NCBI GenBank assembly: GCA_002774365.1 | Contig: PEYM01000048.1 | Coordinates: 1-36,697 of the forward strand | Origin: Candidatus Saganbacteria bacterium CG08_land_8_20_14_0_20_45_16 | GTDB taxonomy: Bacteria > Margulisbacteria > WOR-1 > O2-12-FULL-45-9 | Reading direction: 5' to 3' | Length of the DNA stretch: 36,697 bases | Shown: positions 1 to 7,987 of the stretch, piece after piece | Numbering within the stretch: the first letter of the stretch is position 1 | Layout of the letters: each line of letters starts with the position of its first letter | Notes under the pieces: generated by a model | Database searches by the model: none | The model's input: only the letters and a program-made list of their open reading frames with translations | What the model was told of the DNA's origin: nothing | Made by a program: the position numbers and the translations under genes

Positions 1-42
1 GATAAGTTTTGGAAAAAATTTCAGTTAGCCAGCAAATTATTT

Positions 43-762
43 TTAAGGGGCGAGGCGATCAATTAAGCCTTGGGGTAATTGCGCGGCGCGCATCTTAGCC
101 TGAACAGAGGCAATGTCATAAACCACTCGCTGAAGACTAAAAATCCGCAAACTGTCATCATAAATCCCAAAAGCCGCCCGACTGTCGCTGTCCCTGGGCT
201 GGCCAACAGAACCAGGGTTAATGATCACCCTATCAAAATTATCAATTAAGACCTCATCCCCTGCCCGCAAAGTCTGGGTGTCATAAAACCCGTCTTTTTT
301 TCTAGCAAAATAACCTGGCCGGTGAGTGTGGCCAACAAAACAAAAGCTAGACTTCATGAGCTCAAAACTAGGCAGTGCTTCTGACAGGCTCAAAATATAT
401 TCATTGACCGGATCACGCAAACTCCCGTGGACATAGACAAAATCAGCCAGCGCAGCCAAAGCTGGCAAGCTTTTTAAAAATTCCTGATTTTCAGGGCTGA
501 TAACTTGCCTAGTCCAATCAATTGCTGCCTTGGCATTCTTGTTGAACCATTCAGTAGATAGTTCTCCCAACAAGGCCTTTTCATGATTGCCAGCTAGCAT
601 TGGTATCCCTAACGCTCTAAGCCTTTCCACGCACTCGTTGGGACTCGGGCCATAACCAACTACATCTCCTAAGCAAATAATCTGGTCAACTTTTAAGCTG
701 GCCAAAACAGCCTCCAGTGCCTCCAAGTTACTATGAATATCTGATATAATCCCATATAACAT
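43..762 (-). CDS. Calcineurin-like metallophosphoesterase (YfcE/MJ0936-type)
   Basis: A protein of 239 residues from the ATG at 762. It carries the metallophosphoesterase motif series in order: SDIHSN near the N-terminus, GDVVGYG, GNHEKAL, VHGSLRDP and VGHTHRPGYF, followed by INPGSVGQPRD, which is typical of the small stand-alone YfcE/MJ0936 group. The His and Asp residues of these motifs bind two metal ions in the family. The substrate cannot be read from sequence; related proteins hydrolyse phosphodiesters or phosphoprotein-like substrates in the cytosol. I chose this start because the open frame continues 36 codons upstream into the divergent gene but homology begins at MLYGIISDIHSN. No Shine-Dalgarno is visible and the ATG lies 6 bp from the ATG of the divergent UPF0280 gene, so the promoter must lie within that gene's first codons. 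Confidence 0.9.
   Translation of the reverse strand: MLYGIISDIHSNLEALEAVLASLKVDQIICLGDVVGYGPSPNECVERLRALGIPMLAGNHEKALLGELSTEWFNKNAKAAIDWTRQVISPENQEFLKSLPALAALADFVYVHGSLRDPVNEYILSLSEALPSFELMKSSFCFVGHTHRPGYFARKKDGFYDTQTLRAGDEVLIDNFDRVIINPGSVGQPRDSDSRAAFGIYDDSLRIFSLQRVVYDIASVQAKMRAAQLPQGLIDRLAP
745..750 (+). promoter_or_regulatory. -10 box of the UPF0280 gene
   Basis: A perfect TATAAT lies 18 bp upstream of the ATG at 769, inside the first codons of the divergent phosphoesterase gene. I see no good -35 hexamer at 16-18 bp. The predicted transcript would start around 757, leaving a leader of about 12 nt without a Shine-Dalgarno. Confidence 0.45.
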
Positions 763-768
763 AAAACA

Positions 769-1494
769 ATGATATATCAGCAGCGGGCTTACCGCAACTA
801 TGTCAAAGCTAATGATTTGATCAAATTTGAGGTGATTGAAGAAGAATCTGACCTGCTGATCCTGGCCCAAAAGAATCTTTATGAGAAAGCCCTGGGCTTG
901 ATCCTAAAATACCGCACTGAGATCAAAGATTATTTTAAGCTTGACCCGCAGTTTGAAAAAAGTTTCTCACCCCTGCGGCCCAAACGCCAAGCCCCAGCTA
1001 TTGTTAAAGCAATGGCCCAAGCTGCCAAAAGGGTTGGCGTTGGTCCCATGGCCGCAGTAGCGGGGACGCTGGCCGAGTTTGTGGGCCAGGCGCTTTTACC
1101 TGACAGCGAAGAATTAATTGTGGAAAACGGTGGGGATATTTTTTTGAAGATCAAGCAAGTCCGCCAGGTCAGGGTTTTTGCTGGGACCTCACCCCTTTCT
1201 GGAAAAATCGCCCTTGAGCTTGAACCGCAAGCTAAACCTTTTTCTGTTTGCACTTCTTCCGGCACAGCTGGCCGCGCCTTAAGCTTTGGCAAGGCTGATG
1301 CAGTGGTGGTGATTGCCGACCAGGCAAGTCTAGCCGATGCCGCAGCTACTGCCATTGGCAATGTGGTCAAAGATATTTCTGACCTTGAACAAGGGTTGCA
1401 ATTAGCCAAAAAAATCCGCGGACTTAATGGCGTTTTGATCATTAAAGATGATCAATTAGGCGCATTGGGAAAAATAAAGATCGTGCCACGTTAA
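769..1494 (+). CDS. UPF0280 family protein (ApbE-like fold)
   Basis: A 241-residue protein with the N-terminal signature of the UPF0280 family (YRNYVK followed by a beta-strand-rich segment with SDLLILA) and the central segment GPMAAVAGTLAEFVG followed by NGGDIFLK. The latter resembles the flavin-binding segment of the ApbE FAD:protein FMN transferase fold, to which UPF0280 is related. The biochemical function of the family is not established, although members occur with one-carbon or thiamine-type genes in archaea. The gene stands alone between a divergent gene and a convergent one: its TAA abuts the TAA of the secretin gene, forming TTAATTAA. No Shine-Dalgarno is visible before the ATG. Confidence 0.85.
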   Translation: MIYQQRAYRNYVKANDLIKFEVIEEESDLLILAQKNLYEKALGLILKYRTEIKDYFKLDPQFEKSFSPLRPKRQAPAIVKAMAQAAKRVGVGPMAAVAGTLAEFVGQALLPDSEELIVENGGDIFLKIKQVRQVRVFAGTSPLSGKIALELEPQAKPFSVCTSSGTAGRALSFGKADAVVVIADQASLADAAATAIGNVVKDISDLEQGLQLAKKIRGLNGVLIIKDDQLGALGKIKIVPR

Positions 1495-2637
1495 TTAAAT
1501 TATGTGCGGAGTAATAATAAAAACAATCTCGGTCTTAGTTTTTTCTACGGTGGTATTTTGGAATAGGTAACCCAAGAGCGGCAAATCCCCAAGGAGCGGC
1601 AGTTTAGCCAGGTTGTTCCGGTCAGATTCAGAGATCAAGCCTCCCACCACAATGCTTTCGCCATCTTTGACCCGCAAGGTCGACTGGGCATTGCGCGTGG
1701 TAATCACTGGAAAATCACCGGCTGAAGTTGTCCGCCATTCAGAGATAGAAGAAACCTCGGGCTGGATGTGGGCAGTGATCAAACCGTTCTCAACCATCAG
1801 CGGCGTAATTTTTAATTTGACCCCGGCATCAAGATAGTCAACTGTCCACTGCGTGGCCGACGAACCAGAGGTGACCGGCACAGCATAAGGGATACGGCTG
1901 CCGATATTAATTTCAGCCTCATGGCCATCAAGCGCAGCGATTTTTGGCGCGGCCACAACTTTAGCCTGGCCGCTACTAATCAATCCATTTAAGGTTGTGA
2001 TTAGATCATTGGCTAAGTTGGTCCGTCCGGTATTTTTGTCAGTTAAAAAGCCAAAGGTCCCAGCTGGGCTGCCAAGGCTTAGTCCAAGTTTTAAAGAGTC
2101 GCTCTGGGCAATCTCCACCACCTTAGTCTCTATAAGCACCTGGGGCTCTGGTTGGTCAATTGAAACGAGAAGCTTCTCTGCCTCAAGCAAAGCCCGCTCA
2201 TCACCTTGCAGAACCAAAGAGCTGGCAGCCTGGCCAGCGCTGGTCTTAATGGTTGGCAGGACTTTGCTAAAGATCAAGCTGGCTTTTTCCGCAGTCAAGA
2301 ATTTAAGCTGCCATGTTTCTGTTTTGCCTAATTGAACCATTTCTGGCAAACAAGAAATATACAGGATCTTCCCTCGGCGTTCATAAGCAATCCCGTTGCT
2401 GATCAAAAGCTGATCAATCGTTGTATCTAGCTCAGCATTTTTCAGATGCAGGGAGGCCCGTCGGCTTTGCAAGCTGCCCTTGTCCCCACTGACCACCACG
2501 TCGCAACCAGCTTCTTGCGCCAGGGCCTCCACCACATCCATGACTGCTGCTTCTTTAAAATTAATTTCCGCCACGACTTTAGCCAAAACAGCTAAACTCA
2601 AAGACCAAGAAAGCATTAGACAAATCAATAATCTCAT
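1495..2637 (-). CDS. Compact secretin (GspD/PilQ-type outer-membrane channel)
   Basis: A 380-residue protein with a signal peptide (MRLLICLMLSWSLSLAVLA). A secretin/TonB short N-terminal domain covers roughly residues 24-95, and an N1-like ring domain roughly 105-165 ends at SIDQPEPQVLIETKVVEI. The secretin C-domain follows, with the SRIPYAVPV gate region, RVKDGESIVVGGL and the closing LPLLGDLPLLGYLF. Such proteins form gated outer-membrane rings in type II secretion or type IV pili. It is much shorter than PilQ or GspD (about 600-700 residues), lacking AMIN domains and extra N-domains, although the terminal ITPHII ending is intact. Its ATG overlaps the stop of the upstream lipoprotein gene by 4 nt (ATGA), which implies translational coupling. 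No ATPase or pilin gene lies in this window, so the specific system is unknown. Confidence 0.88.
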   Translation of the reverse strand: MRLLICLMLSWSLSLAVLAKVVAEINFKEAAVMDVVEALAQEAGCDVVVSGDKGSLQSRRASLHLKNAELDTTIDQLLISNGIAYERRGKILYISCLPEMVQLGKTETWQLKFLTAEKASLIFSKVLPTIKTSAGQAASSLVLQGDERALLEAEKLLVSIDQPEPQVLIETKVVEIAQSDSLKLGLSLGSPAGTFGFLTDKNTGRTNLANDLITTLNGLISSGQAKVVAAPKIAALDGHEAEINIGSRIPYAVPVTSGSSATQWTVDYLDAGVKLKITPLMVENGLITAHIQPEVSSISEWRTTSAGDFPVITTRNAQSTLRVKDGESIVVGGLISESDRNNLAKLPLLGDLPLLGYLFQNTTVEKTKTEIVFIITPHII

Positions 2638-3011
2638 TTGCTTGACTCCTTTTTCGCTAAAACAACCTGCTCTGGCAGAATAGCCACAATTTCATAGCCC
2701 AGTAAAACATCATGAATCTTGGCGCAAAGCCCTTGGCCAGCCAGATCAAATAATACCCGCTGACGACCGATAATCCCTGACACTGACAAGTATTTACCAG
2801 CCAAAAGACACGGCTCTGCCCCTAGCAATAACAACAGTTGCCCTGGCTCCTTGTCATAAACATAAACAGCTTCAGGAGAAACACTGGCTGACACTTCTTC
2901 AGTTGGTTCTGGTTCAATTGGAGCGGTAACAATTGGCGCTGGTTTTTGCGGCGCGCACGCGGTAGTAATCAAGGTAAGAAAACTTAACAAGAAGATGATT
3001 TTAAGGTTCAT
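2634..3011 (-). CDS. Small lipoprotein, possible PilP/GspC-like secretin partner
   Basis: A 125-residue predicted lipoprotein: hydrophobic signal followed by the lipobox LITTAC, with Cys19 as the acylation site. A Pro/Glu-rich linker (about 20-45) leads to a small beta-rich domain. That C-terminal domain (SVSGIIGRQRVLFDL, then DVLLGYEIVAILPEQVVLAKK) has the strand spacing of the HR domain in PilP/GspC proteins, which dock onto the periplasmic N-domains of secretins. Two further cysteines (in EPCLLAG and GLCAKI) could form a disulfide. Seen: lipobox, size and 4-nt overlap with the secretin start. Inferred: a PilP-like or pilotin-like role. A plain lipoprotein of unknown function is the alternative. 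Confidence 0.7.
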   Translation of the reverse strand: MNLKIIFLLSFLTLITTACAPQKPAPIVTAPIEPEPTEEVSASVSPEAVYVYDKEPGQLLLLLGAEPCLLAGKYLSVSGIIGRQRVLFDLAGQGLCAKIHDVLLGYEIVAILPEQVVLAKKESSK

Positions 3012-3190
3012 GCAATTGAAACAGCAAGGTTATTGCCATCTTAACTGACAACTGACAACCAACAATACGCTCGCTGCGCTCGCTCCAACTTTTTGTTGTA
3101 ATTATTATAAATAGTAGTTGTAAGTTGTAGTCCCGCCAGAAACGGGGCGTGTTGCTAGTTAAGATGTCGTAATTACGACACTAGACCAAC
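3012..3190. repeat. Structured intergenic region with nested inverted and direct repeats
   Basis: These 179 bp lie between the antiporter 3' end and the lipoprotein start, both on the minus strand. A 10-bp inverted repeat pairs 3037-3046 (CATCTTAACT) with 3157-3166 (AGTTAAGATG). Inside it are AACTGAC repeated with period 7 (3043-3059), a CGCTCGCTGCGCTCGCT block (3069-3085) and several GTTGTA words that could pair with the AACTGACAAC tract. A 16-bp perfect palindrome, TGTCGTAA/TTACGACA, occupies 3165-3180, just past the antiporter stop. A minus-strand -10-like TATAAT lies at 3104-3109. It may be a terminator/promoter region or a decayed miniature repeat. Confidence 0.5.
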
Positions 3191-4165
3191 TTAAAAAAGC
3201 CAAAAAAGCGAAAAGAGGTAAATTACAATAATAAGTACAGCTGGCAACTGGCTGCGCGAGCCTTTTCTCATGGCTAGATAAAAAATCCCCATTAGCAATG
3301 CCCCTATCAGCGCAACATAAAGCATGGCTGGGCTAACCGCAGAATATAACGAGCCCTGACGATAAAGAACATCGACTAAGAAGATCAGGGAAACATCAAA
3401 AACATTGCTCCCGACTAAATTTCCAATGCTCATGCCAACCTGTCCCAGCCTTAACGCAGAAAAAGAGACAGTTAGCTCAGGCAAAGTCGTGGCAATCGCC
3501 AAAAATAAGACCGCAACAAAGGTCTTGCCCCAGCCCATCACCGTTACAATCTCCGCGCCAATAAAAGGGAGCCAACAACCAGCAAGGACCACTACCCCAG
3601 CCGCCACTCCAAGTACAACATATATCCTGGTCAAACTAAGGTCAGCATAAATTTTCTCCGCTCCCCCATCATCCCCATCACGGTGTTGCTGCAAGAGATA
3701 AAGAGAGACAAGATAAACCACTAAGATAATTACCGAGAAGACAGAAATCCCCCAAAGAGAAAAATCAAGACCGAGCCGGCCAGCAAAAAACGCGGCAGCC
3801 ACTAGCAGTAAGATGATCGTCCCAAACAAGGTTGAGTAAAGGTTCCCCTTTTTAGGCGCTGAAAAAAACGTGTCTTTTTTGAAAAACCCCCAAATCAAGC
3901 CGAGCAGGGCCAGGCTAAACATATTCATCATGCACGCGCCCAGCAAATCACCAATTGCCAGGTCAGGCAAATGGGTCAGCGTAACTGCGGAAATACTATT
4001 GGCCAGCTCAGGCAAAGAGGTGACAGCTGCTAAAAGGACCAAGCCAACCCAGGCCCGGCACAGGCCGGTTTTTTCAGCTAGCGCGTCACCATACTTGGTC
4101 AGCTTGTAACCTGCCCCAAAAATTGCTAAAGCACAGATCAGAAATTTTAGCCAAACCAGCAGCAT
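3191..4165 (-). CDS. Sodium/calcium exchanger family antiporter (CaCA, YrbG-like)
   Basis: A 324-residue polytopic membrane protein of the cation/Ca2+ antiporter superfamily. The two alpha-repeats that form the ion path are visible: TSLPELANSISAV around residues 50-62, followed by GDLLGACMMNMF, and TTLPELTVSFSAL in the second half, followed by GNLVGSNVFD. About ten hydrophobic helices flank them, with a charged cytosolic loop (HRDGDDGGAE) between the halves. It probably exchanges Ca2+ or another cation for Na+ or H+ across the inner membrane. The ATG at 4165 is preferred to an in-frame TTG one codon upstream because it forms a 1-nt TGATG junction with the stop of the preceding lipoprotein gene. 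It is the last gene of the rnc-pyrC-lipoprotein-antiporter run. The first repeat has GACMMN where GSNxxN is usual, so selectivity may differ. Confidence 0.9.
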   Translation of the reverse strand: MLLVWLKFLICALAIFGAGYKLTKYGDALAEKTGLCRAWVGLVLLAAVTSLPELANSISAVTLTHLPDLAIGDLLGACMMNMFSLALLGLIWGFFKKDTFFSAPKKGNLYSTLFGTIILLLVAAAFFAGRLGLDFSLWGISVFSVIILVVYLVSLYLLQQHRDGDDGGAEKIYADLSLTRIYVVLGVAAGVVVLAGCWLPFIGAEIVTVMGWGKTFVAVLFLAIATTLPELTVSFSALRLGQVGMSIGNLVGSNVFDVSLIFLVDVLYRQGSLYSAVSPAMLYVALIGALLMGIFYLAMRKGSRSQLPAVLIIVIYLFSLFWLF

Positions 4166-4872
4166 CAATTTGTTTCCTGACCCGAAAATCCCGCAAATAT
4201 AGTGGTGGTTGGGATCTCAGGCACGCCAGCCCGTACGGTCAAAAGAAAATAATGGGTCGTTGTCTCACCACTGGCCACAGTTACTTCAGCAGAAGCAGAC
4301 TCGTAAATTGGGGTCACATCAGTATAGATCTCATAATCGCCAGGTGGCACATTGGCAATTGAATAATGGCCAGTGGGATCAGTACTGTCAACATAACTGG
4401 TCCCTCGCACTCGCACGGCAACACTGTCAACCCCAGAGGTGTCTCTTTCGCCAGTAACCTTGCCGGCAATCCAACCATTAGCAGTCACAGTCACAGCTGC
4501 CTGACCAGTAACAGTCCCAGCAGTGGCAATAACATAACCTGTCCCAGCAGTGGACCCAGCAACATACAAGCCGGTTGAAACCGAAATAGTCCCAATATTA
4601 CCGGAAACACTCCAAGTAGGGCTGGCCTGGGACAACGTACCCGAGGAACTCTGGAACACAGCAGTAAAGGCCTGGCTCTGTCTAACACCTACGGTCACAC
4701 TAGCCGGAGAAAGAGACAAACCACCCAAACTGCTGGTAATATCACCACAACCCGCCAGCAATAACAGATTAAAGAAGATAAATAATGGGATTACAATAAA
4801 ATGGCGCGGCCAGATATTCTTTGAACATCTTACGCCTGAGGCGCATCCGCCTTTGGTGGAGTCATTTGTCAT
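4165..4872 (-). CDS. Lipoprotein with bacterial Ig-like and carboxypeptidase-regulatory-like domains
   Basis: About 235 residues from the ATG at 4872. A hydrophobic segment ending in LLLLAGC gives a lipobox, followed by LSLSPASVTVGVRQSQAF, characteristic of a Big2/invasin-type Ig-like domain, and then GWIAGKVTGERDTSGV with DPTGHYSIANVPPGDYEIY, the hallmark of a carboxypeptidase regulatory-like beta-sandwich. Such lipoproteins are surface or periplasmic binding/adhesive modules; no catalytic residues are seen. The start overlaps the 3' end of pyrC by 11 nt. The signal peptide would have an unusually long charged n-region (about 25 residues), so an undetected downstream non-ATG start is possible. 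The start overlaps a TCATTTG heptamer repeat, which may have created or shifted this junction. Confidence 0.75.
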   Translation of the reverse strand: MTNDSTKGGCASGVRCSKNIWPRHFIVIPLFIFFNLLLLAGCGDITSSLGGLSLSPASVTVGVRQSQAFTAVFQSSSGTLSQASPTWSVSGNIGTISVSTGLYVAGSTAGTGYVIATAGTVTGQAAVTVTANGWIAGKVTGERDTSGVDSVAVRVRGTSYVDSTDPTGHYSIANVPPGDYEIYTDVTPIYESASAEVTVASGETTTHYFLLTVRAGVPEIPTTTIFAGFSGQETN

Positions 4873-6163
4873 TTGACACCAACTGCCCATTGGTGACCAC
4901 AAATTTACCGCCAACAACGGTAAACAACACCTTGCCATAAAGTGCCCTTCCAGCAAACGGGGTATTATGACTCTTCGAAGCAAACTCACTAGGCTCAACC
5001 TTAATCTGGACCCGTGGGTCAACAATCACAACATCAGCCTCTGCCCCAACCATAAGCGTGCCTTTGTCTAATTTTAAGCGGCGAGCCGGAACCAGGGTCA
5101 ATTTCTCGATGGCCTGGGACAAGCTCAATATCTTAGTATTCACTAATTCTGTTAAAACAAGCGGCAAGGCTGTTTCTAAACCAACCATACCAAAGGCAGC
5201 TGAGTTAAACTCAATGTCCTTTAATTCAATATTATGAGGGGCATGGTCAGTGGCAATAATATCAATTGTCCCGTCTTTCAACCCTCTTTTGATCGCTTTA
5301 ACATCAGCCTCAGTGCGCAGTGGCGGATTGACTTTGGCATTGGTATTATAATTGTTTACCGCTGCTTCAGTTAAGGTAAAATAATGTGGGCAGGTTTCGC
5401 AAGTAACAGAGATCCCCTGCTTTTTAGCCTGACGGACCAAATCAACAGAACGGGCGGTGGAAATATGCGCAATATGAAGGCTGCCGCCATATTCTTTGAC
5501 CAGCCTAATATCTCGCGCCACCATTAACTCTTCTGCCAAAGCAGGGATCCCTGGCAATCCCATTGCCGTGGACAAAGCTCCTTCGTTCATCACCCCATCC
5601 TTAGCCAAATTCGCCTCTTCGCAATGAGCAATAATCGGTACGCCAAACTGCCGACTATACTCAAGGGCCAGGCGCATTATCCTGGCATCCATGATTGGCC
5701 GGCCATCATCAGAAAAAGCAACTGCCCCAGCCTGTAAATTAAGCCCCATCTCTGCAAGCAACTCGCCGCGCAATCCCTTAGTAACCGCGGCAATAGGATA
5801 AACATTGACCACGCCTTGGGAAGCTGCTTTGTCTTTTATGTAGCGCACAACCGCTGGGGAATCGGCTGGCGGGTTAGTATTAGCCATGCAACAGATTGAG
5901 GTAAAACCACCCTTGGCCGCAGCCTTTGTCCCAGTAGCAATAGTTTCTTTTTCTGACTGGCCTGGATCCCTTAAGTGAGTATGCAAATCAACCAAACCAG
6001 GCAAGACCAAAAGCCCAATGGCATTGATAATTTTAGCCCCGGAAACCCTGATCGTTTTCGCAATCTTGGCAATTTTTCCATCAACAATTAAAATATCCAT
6101 GATTGCTGAAATTTTCTGCGCTGGATCAACCACCAAGCCATTTTTTATAATAATTTTAGCCAT
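4862..6163 (-). CDS. pyrC: Dihydroorotase, class I
   Basis: A 433-residue amidohydrolase that would interconvert carbamoyl-aspartate and dihydroorotate in pyrimidine synthesis. HTHLRDPG at residues 61-68 supplies the first two metal-binding His. FSDDGRP supplies the Asp loop, AHCEE and HIAHIST the later His ligands, and ATDHAPH the catalytic Asp. MANTNPP is the class I substrate-region signature. The length is typical of the long class I (AllB-like) enzymes, and the motif set argues for dihydroorotase over allantoinase or hydantoinase. Its ATG overlaps the rnc stop by one base (TAATG). No other pyr gene is nearby. Confidence 0.95.
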   Translation of the reverse strand: MAKIIIKNGLVVDPAQKISAIMDILIVDGKIAKIAKTIRVSGAKIINAIGLLVLPGLVDLHTHLRDPGQSEKETIATGTKAAAKGGFTSICCMANTNPPADSPAVVRYIKDKAASQGVVNVYPIAAVTKGLRGELLAEMGLNLQAGAVAFSDDGRPIMDARIMRLALEYSRQFGVPIIAHCEEANLAKDGVMNEGALSTAMGLPGIPALAEELMVARDIRLVKEYGGSLHIAHISTARSVDLVRQAKKQGISVTCETCPHYFTLTEAAVNNYNTNAKVNPPLRTEADVKAIKRGLKDGTIDIIATDHAPHNIELKDIEFNSAAFGMVGLETALPLVLTELVNTKILSLSQAIEKLTLVPARRLKLDKGTLMVGAEADVVIVDPRVQIKVEPSEFASKSHNTPFAGRALYGKVLFTVVGGKFVVTNGQLVSNDK

Positions 6164-6939
6164 TAAATTTTAATCTTTTTTCTAACCTGGGTTAATATAC
6201 CCCTAAGGCCCCGGCTTTTGACCTTGTTTTTGTCTTCGGTCTGGATATGACTTAAGGCTTGCATGGCTGCCCGCTGTTCAGCCTCTTTCTTATTTCCACC
6301 CCGGCCGCGGCCGTAAATCTGGCCCTTGATCTTAACCTCCATCCAAAAAACGCGGCGGTGCCTGGGACCAGTCTCTTTTGCTACCCGATAGCAAGGCAGC
6401 TCGCGACAATGCTTTTGCGCATATTCTTGCAAGGCAGATTTATAATCACTAATATAACCTTCTTTTGAGGTCTTTTCGATTTCCGAGTTCAATAAGCCCA
6501 AGATCATTTCTCGGGATTTGCCCAGGCCAGCATCCAAGAAAACCGCGCCAATCAAGGCCTCAAAAACATTGGCCAGATTGGACTTGCGCCGCATCCCGCC
6601 GGTTTTTTTCTCATTAACGCTTAGCAAAAGATAACGGCCCAACATAAGCTTGCGACTAATCGTAGCCAAGGTGTCGTCGGAAATAACCGAAGCCCTGATC
6701 TTAGTTAACTCGCCTTCCGCTCGACTTGGAAATTTATGGTATAAATACTCACTAACCACTAATTTCAAGATCGCATCGCCTAAGAATTCTAAACGCTCAT
6801 TGTCCGGCACTTTTTGCTCATTACCGTACGAACTGTGAGTTAAGGCTTGATTAAGCAAAGGCTTATTTATAAATGAGGTGCCAACCTTGGCTTCGCACTC
6901 TTTGAGCTCTATTTCTCGTTGGGGAGATATATCTACCAT
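6163..6939 (-). CDS. rnc: Ribonuclease III
   Basis: A 258-residue enzyme that cleaves double-stranded RNA in rRNA and mRNA maturation. The catalytic signature ERLEFLGDA spans residues 48-56, and the second acidic site lies in VFEALIGAVFLDAG. A C-terminal double-stranded RNA binding domain begins at DYKSALQEYAQK and ends with GGNKKEAEQRAAMQAL. About 28 basic residues (HIQTEDKNKVKSRG and onward) extend beyond the usual end. It is first in a tight minus-strand run with pyrC. A TATAAT box at 6957-6962 lies only 17 bp before the ATG and no Shine-Dalgarno is seen. Confidence 0.96.
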   Translation of the reverse strand: MVDISPQREIELKECEAKVGTSFINKPLLNQALTHSSYGNEQKVPDNERLEFLGDAILKLVVSEYLYHKFPSRAEGELTKIRASVISDDTLATISRKLMLGRYLLLSVNEKKTGGMRRKSNLANVFEALIGAVFLDAGLGKSREMILGLLNSEIEKTSKEGYISDYKSALQEYAQKHCRELPCYRVAKETGPRHRRVFWMEVKIKGQIYGRGRGGNKKEAEQRAAMQALSHIQTEDKNKVKSRGLRGILTQVRKKIKI

Positions 6940-6968
6940 TTGACAATGTATTTTACATTATATAGAAT
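6940..6968 (+). promoter_or_regulatory. Near-consensus sigma-70 promoter of the helical-repeat/leuC operon
   Basis: TTGACA (6940-6945), exactly 17 bp, then TAGAAT (6963-6968), one mismatch from consensus. A strong Shine-Dalgarno AGGAGGT at 6986-6992 sits 5 bp before the ATG at 6998. The minus-strand rnc -10 (TATAAT, 6957-6962) lies between these hexamers, so the two divergent promoters physically overlap. Confidence 0.8.
6957..6962 (-). promoter_or_regulatory. -10 box of the rnc-pyrC operon
   Basis: A perfect TATAAT on the minus strand, 17 bp before the rnc ATG. No convincing -35 is present. It is nested between the -35 and -10 of the divergent promoter, so polymerase binding should be mutually exclusive. 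Confidence 0.5.
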
Positions 6969-6997
6969 ACAAATTCAAGCAAAACAGGAGGTAAAAA

Positions 6998-7987
6998 ATG
7001 GCCATTCTCTCACCGATCATGAACTTTATTGTTGATCGAGAGGTCGGATTTCCTACCCCGTCTGAAAAAGAAAAACTAAGCACAGCCCTAAGACGTTACC
7101 GCTACTTGCTCTCACAACACCCCAAACGCTCCGATGCCCCAGAGATCATGTTTGGCATTGCCGACCTATTGGTTGGGCAGGGCAACCCAGGAGATCACCT
7201 CGAGGCCATGAAACTTTATGATCAGATCCTGCTCCGCAATATTCCCGAGTATTTAAAGGGGCGAGCAATTATCGGCAAGGCTGAACTGCTGATCGGCCAG
7301 CCCGAAGAATTTGATAATGCTATCTCCCTGTGCGACCAGGCCCGCAAGCTGCTAGGCAAGGACGTCTCTGATTTCTTTGCCGCCAAGACCTTTGTGGTTG
7401 AGGCCGAGCTGCTACTAGCCCGCGGCCACAAAGGAGATTGGGCCCAAGCCCTGGGCCTGATCAATAAGATTGTCAATGAAAAAGATGTACACTGGTACTT
7501 TAAAGGCCGGGCTTTGTTAGCCAAGTCTGAAATGCTTCTGTACCGCAGCCCCGAAGACCTGGGCGCTAGCCTTAAATTGTGCAACTTTGCCTTGGTCCAG
7601 TTAAAAAACCGTCCTGATGACTATTTTACGAATAAAGGCGAGGTCTTAAGGGGAGAGATCCTGATTCGGCGCGCTAATTTGGGGGATTTTAAACGGGCGC
7701 AGGACTGTTTCTCCCAAGTCATTAAAATGTCGCTGGCCTTTCAAGATTTATTAGTGCGCGCCAAGCTTGACTTGGCTGACCTTGTTCCAACTGTTAAGGC
7801 CGAAAAATTAATCCAAGAGGTTAAACTGATGGGAGAGCTGCCCAGCTACTTGAGCGAAAAAGCTAAGATTTTAGCCGAGGCAGTCAAGAACAAGACAACT
7901 CTACGTTCAACTGCAGCCGCTAAAATGAAAGCTAAAAAACAGGCGCAAAAAATAGCTAGAAAAGGAAAGCGTAAAAAAAGAAAATGA
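6998..7987 (+). CDS. TPR-like alpha-helical repeat protein with lysine-rich tail
   Basis: A 329-residue soluble protein without signal peptide or membrane helix. Degenerate helical repeats of about 45-50 residues run through the middle, for example KGRAIIGKAELLIG, AKTFVVEAELLLARG, KGRALLAKSEMLLYR and KGEVLRGEILIRRAN, each followed by a second helix. This pattern fits TPR or SEL1-like scaffolds. The last 30 residues are almost wholly Lys/Arg/Ala (KMKAKKQAQKIARKGK and onward), suggesting nucleic-acid or ribosome contact. No catalytic motif is seen. It has the strongest promoter and Shine-Dalgarno in the window and is translationally coupled to leuC through a 4-nt ATGA overlap. I do not recognise a named family, and the function is unknown. 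Confidence 0.8.
   Translation: MAILSPIMNFIVDREVGFPTPSEKEKLSTALRRYRYLLSQHPKRSDAPEIMFGIADLLVGQGNPGDHLEAMKLYDQILLRNIPEYLKGRAIIGKAELLIGQPEEFDNAISLCDQARKLLGKDVSDFFAAKTFVVEAELLLARGHKGDWAQALGLINKIVNEKDVHWYFKGRALLAKSEMLLYRSPEDLGASLKLCNFALVQLKNRPDDYFTNKGEVLRGEILIRRANLGDFKRAQDCFSQVIKMSLAFQDLLVRAKLDLADLVPTVKAEKLIQEVKLMGELPSYLSEKAKILAEAVKNKTTLRSTAAAKMKAKKQAQKIARKGKRKKRK

Noticed and set aside
930-1442. 170-codon minus-strand frame opposite UPF0280
   Set aside because: It is a mirror of a real gene with no protein-family features, no Shine-Dalgarno and no promoter.
4872-5025. Longer start for the Ig-like lipoprotein at 5025
   Set aside because: The extra 51 residues are read within pyrC and push the signal peptide to the middle of the protein.
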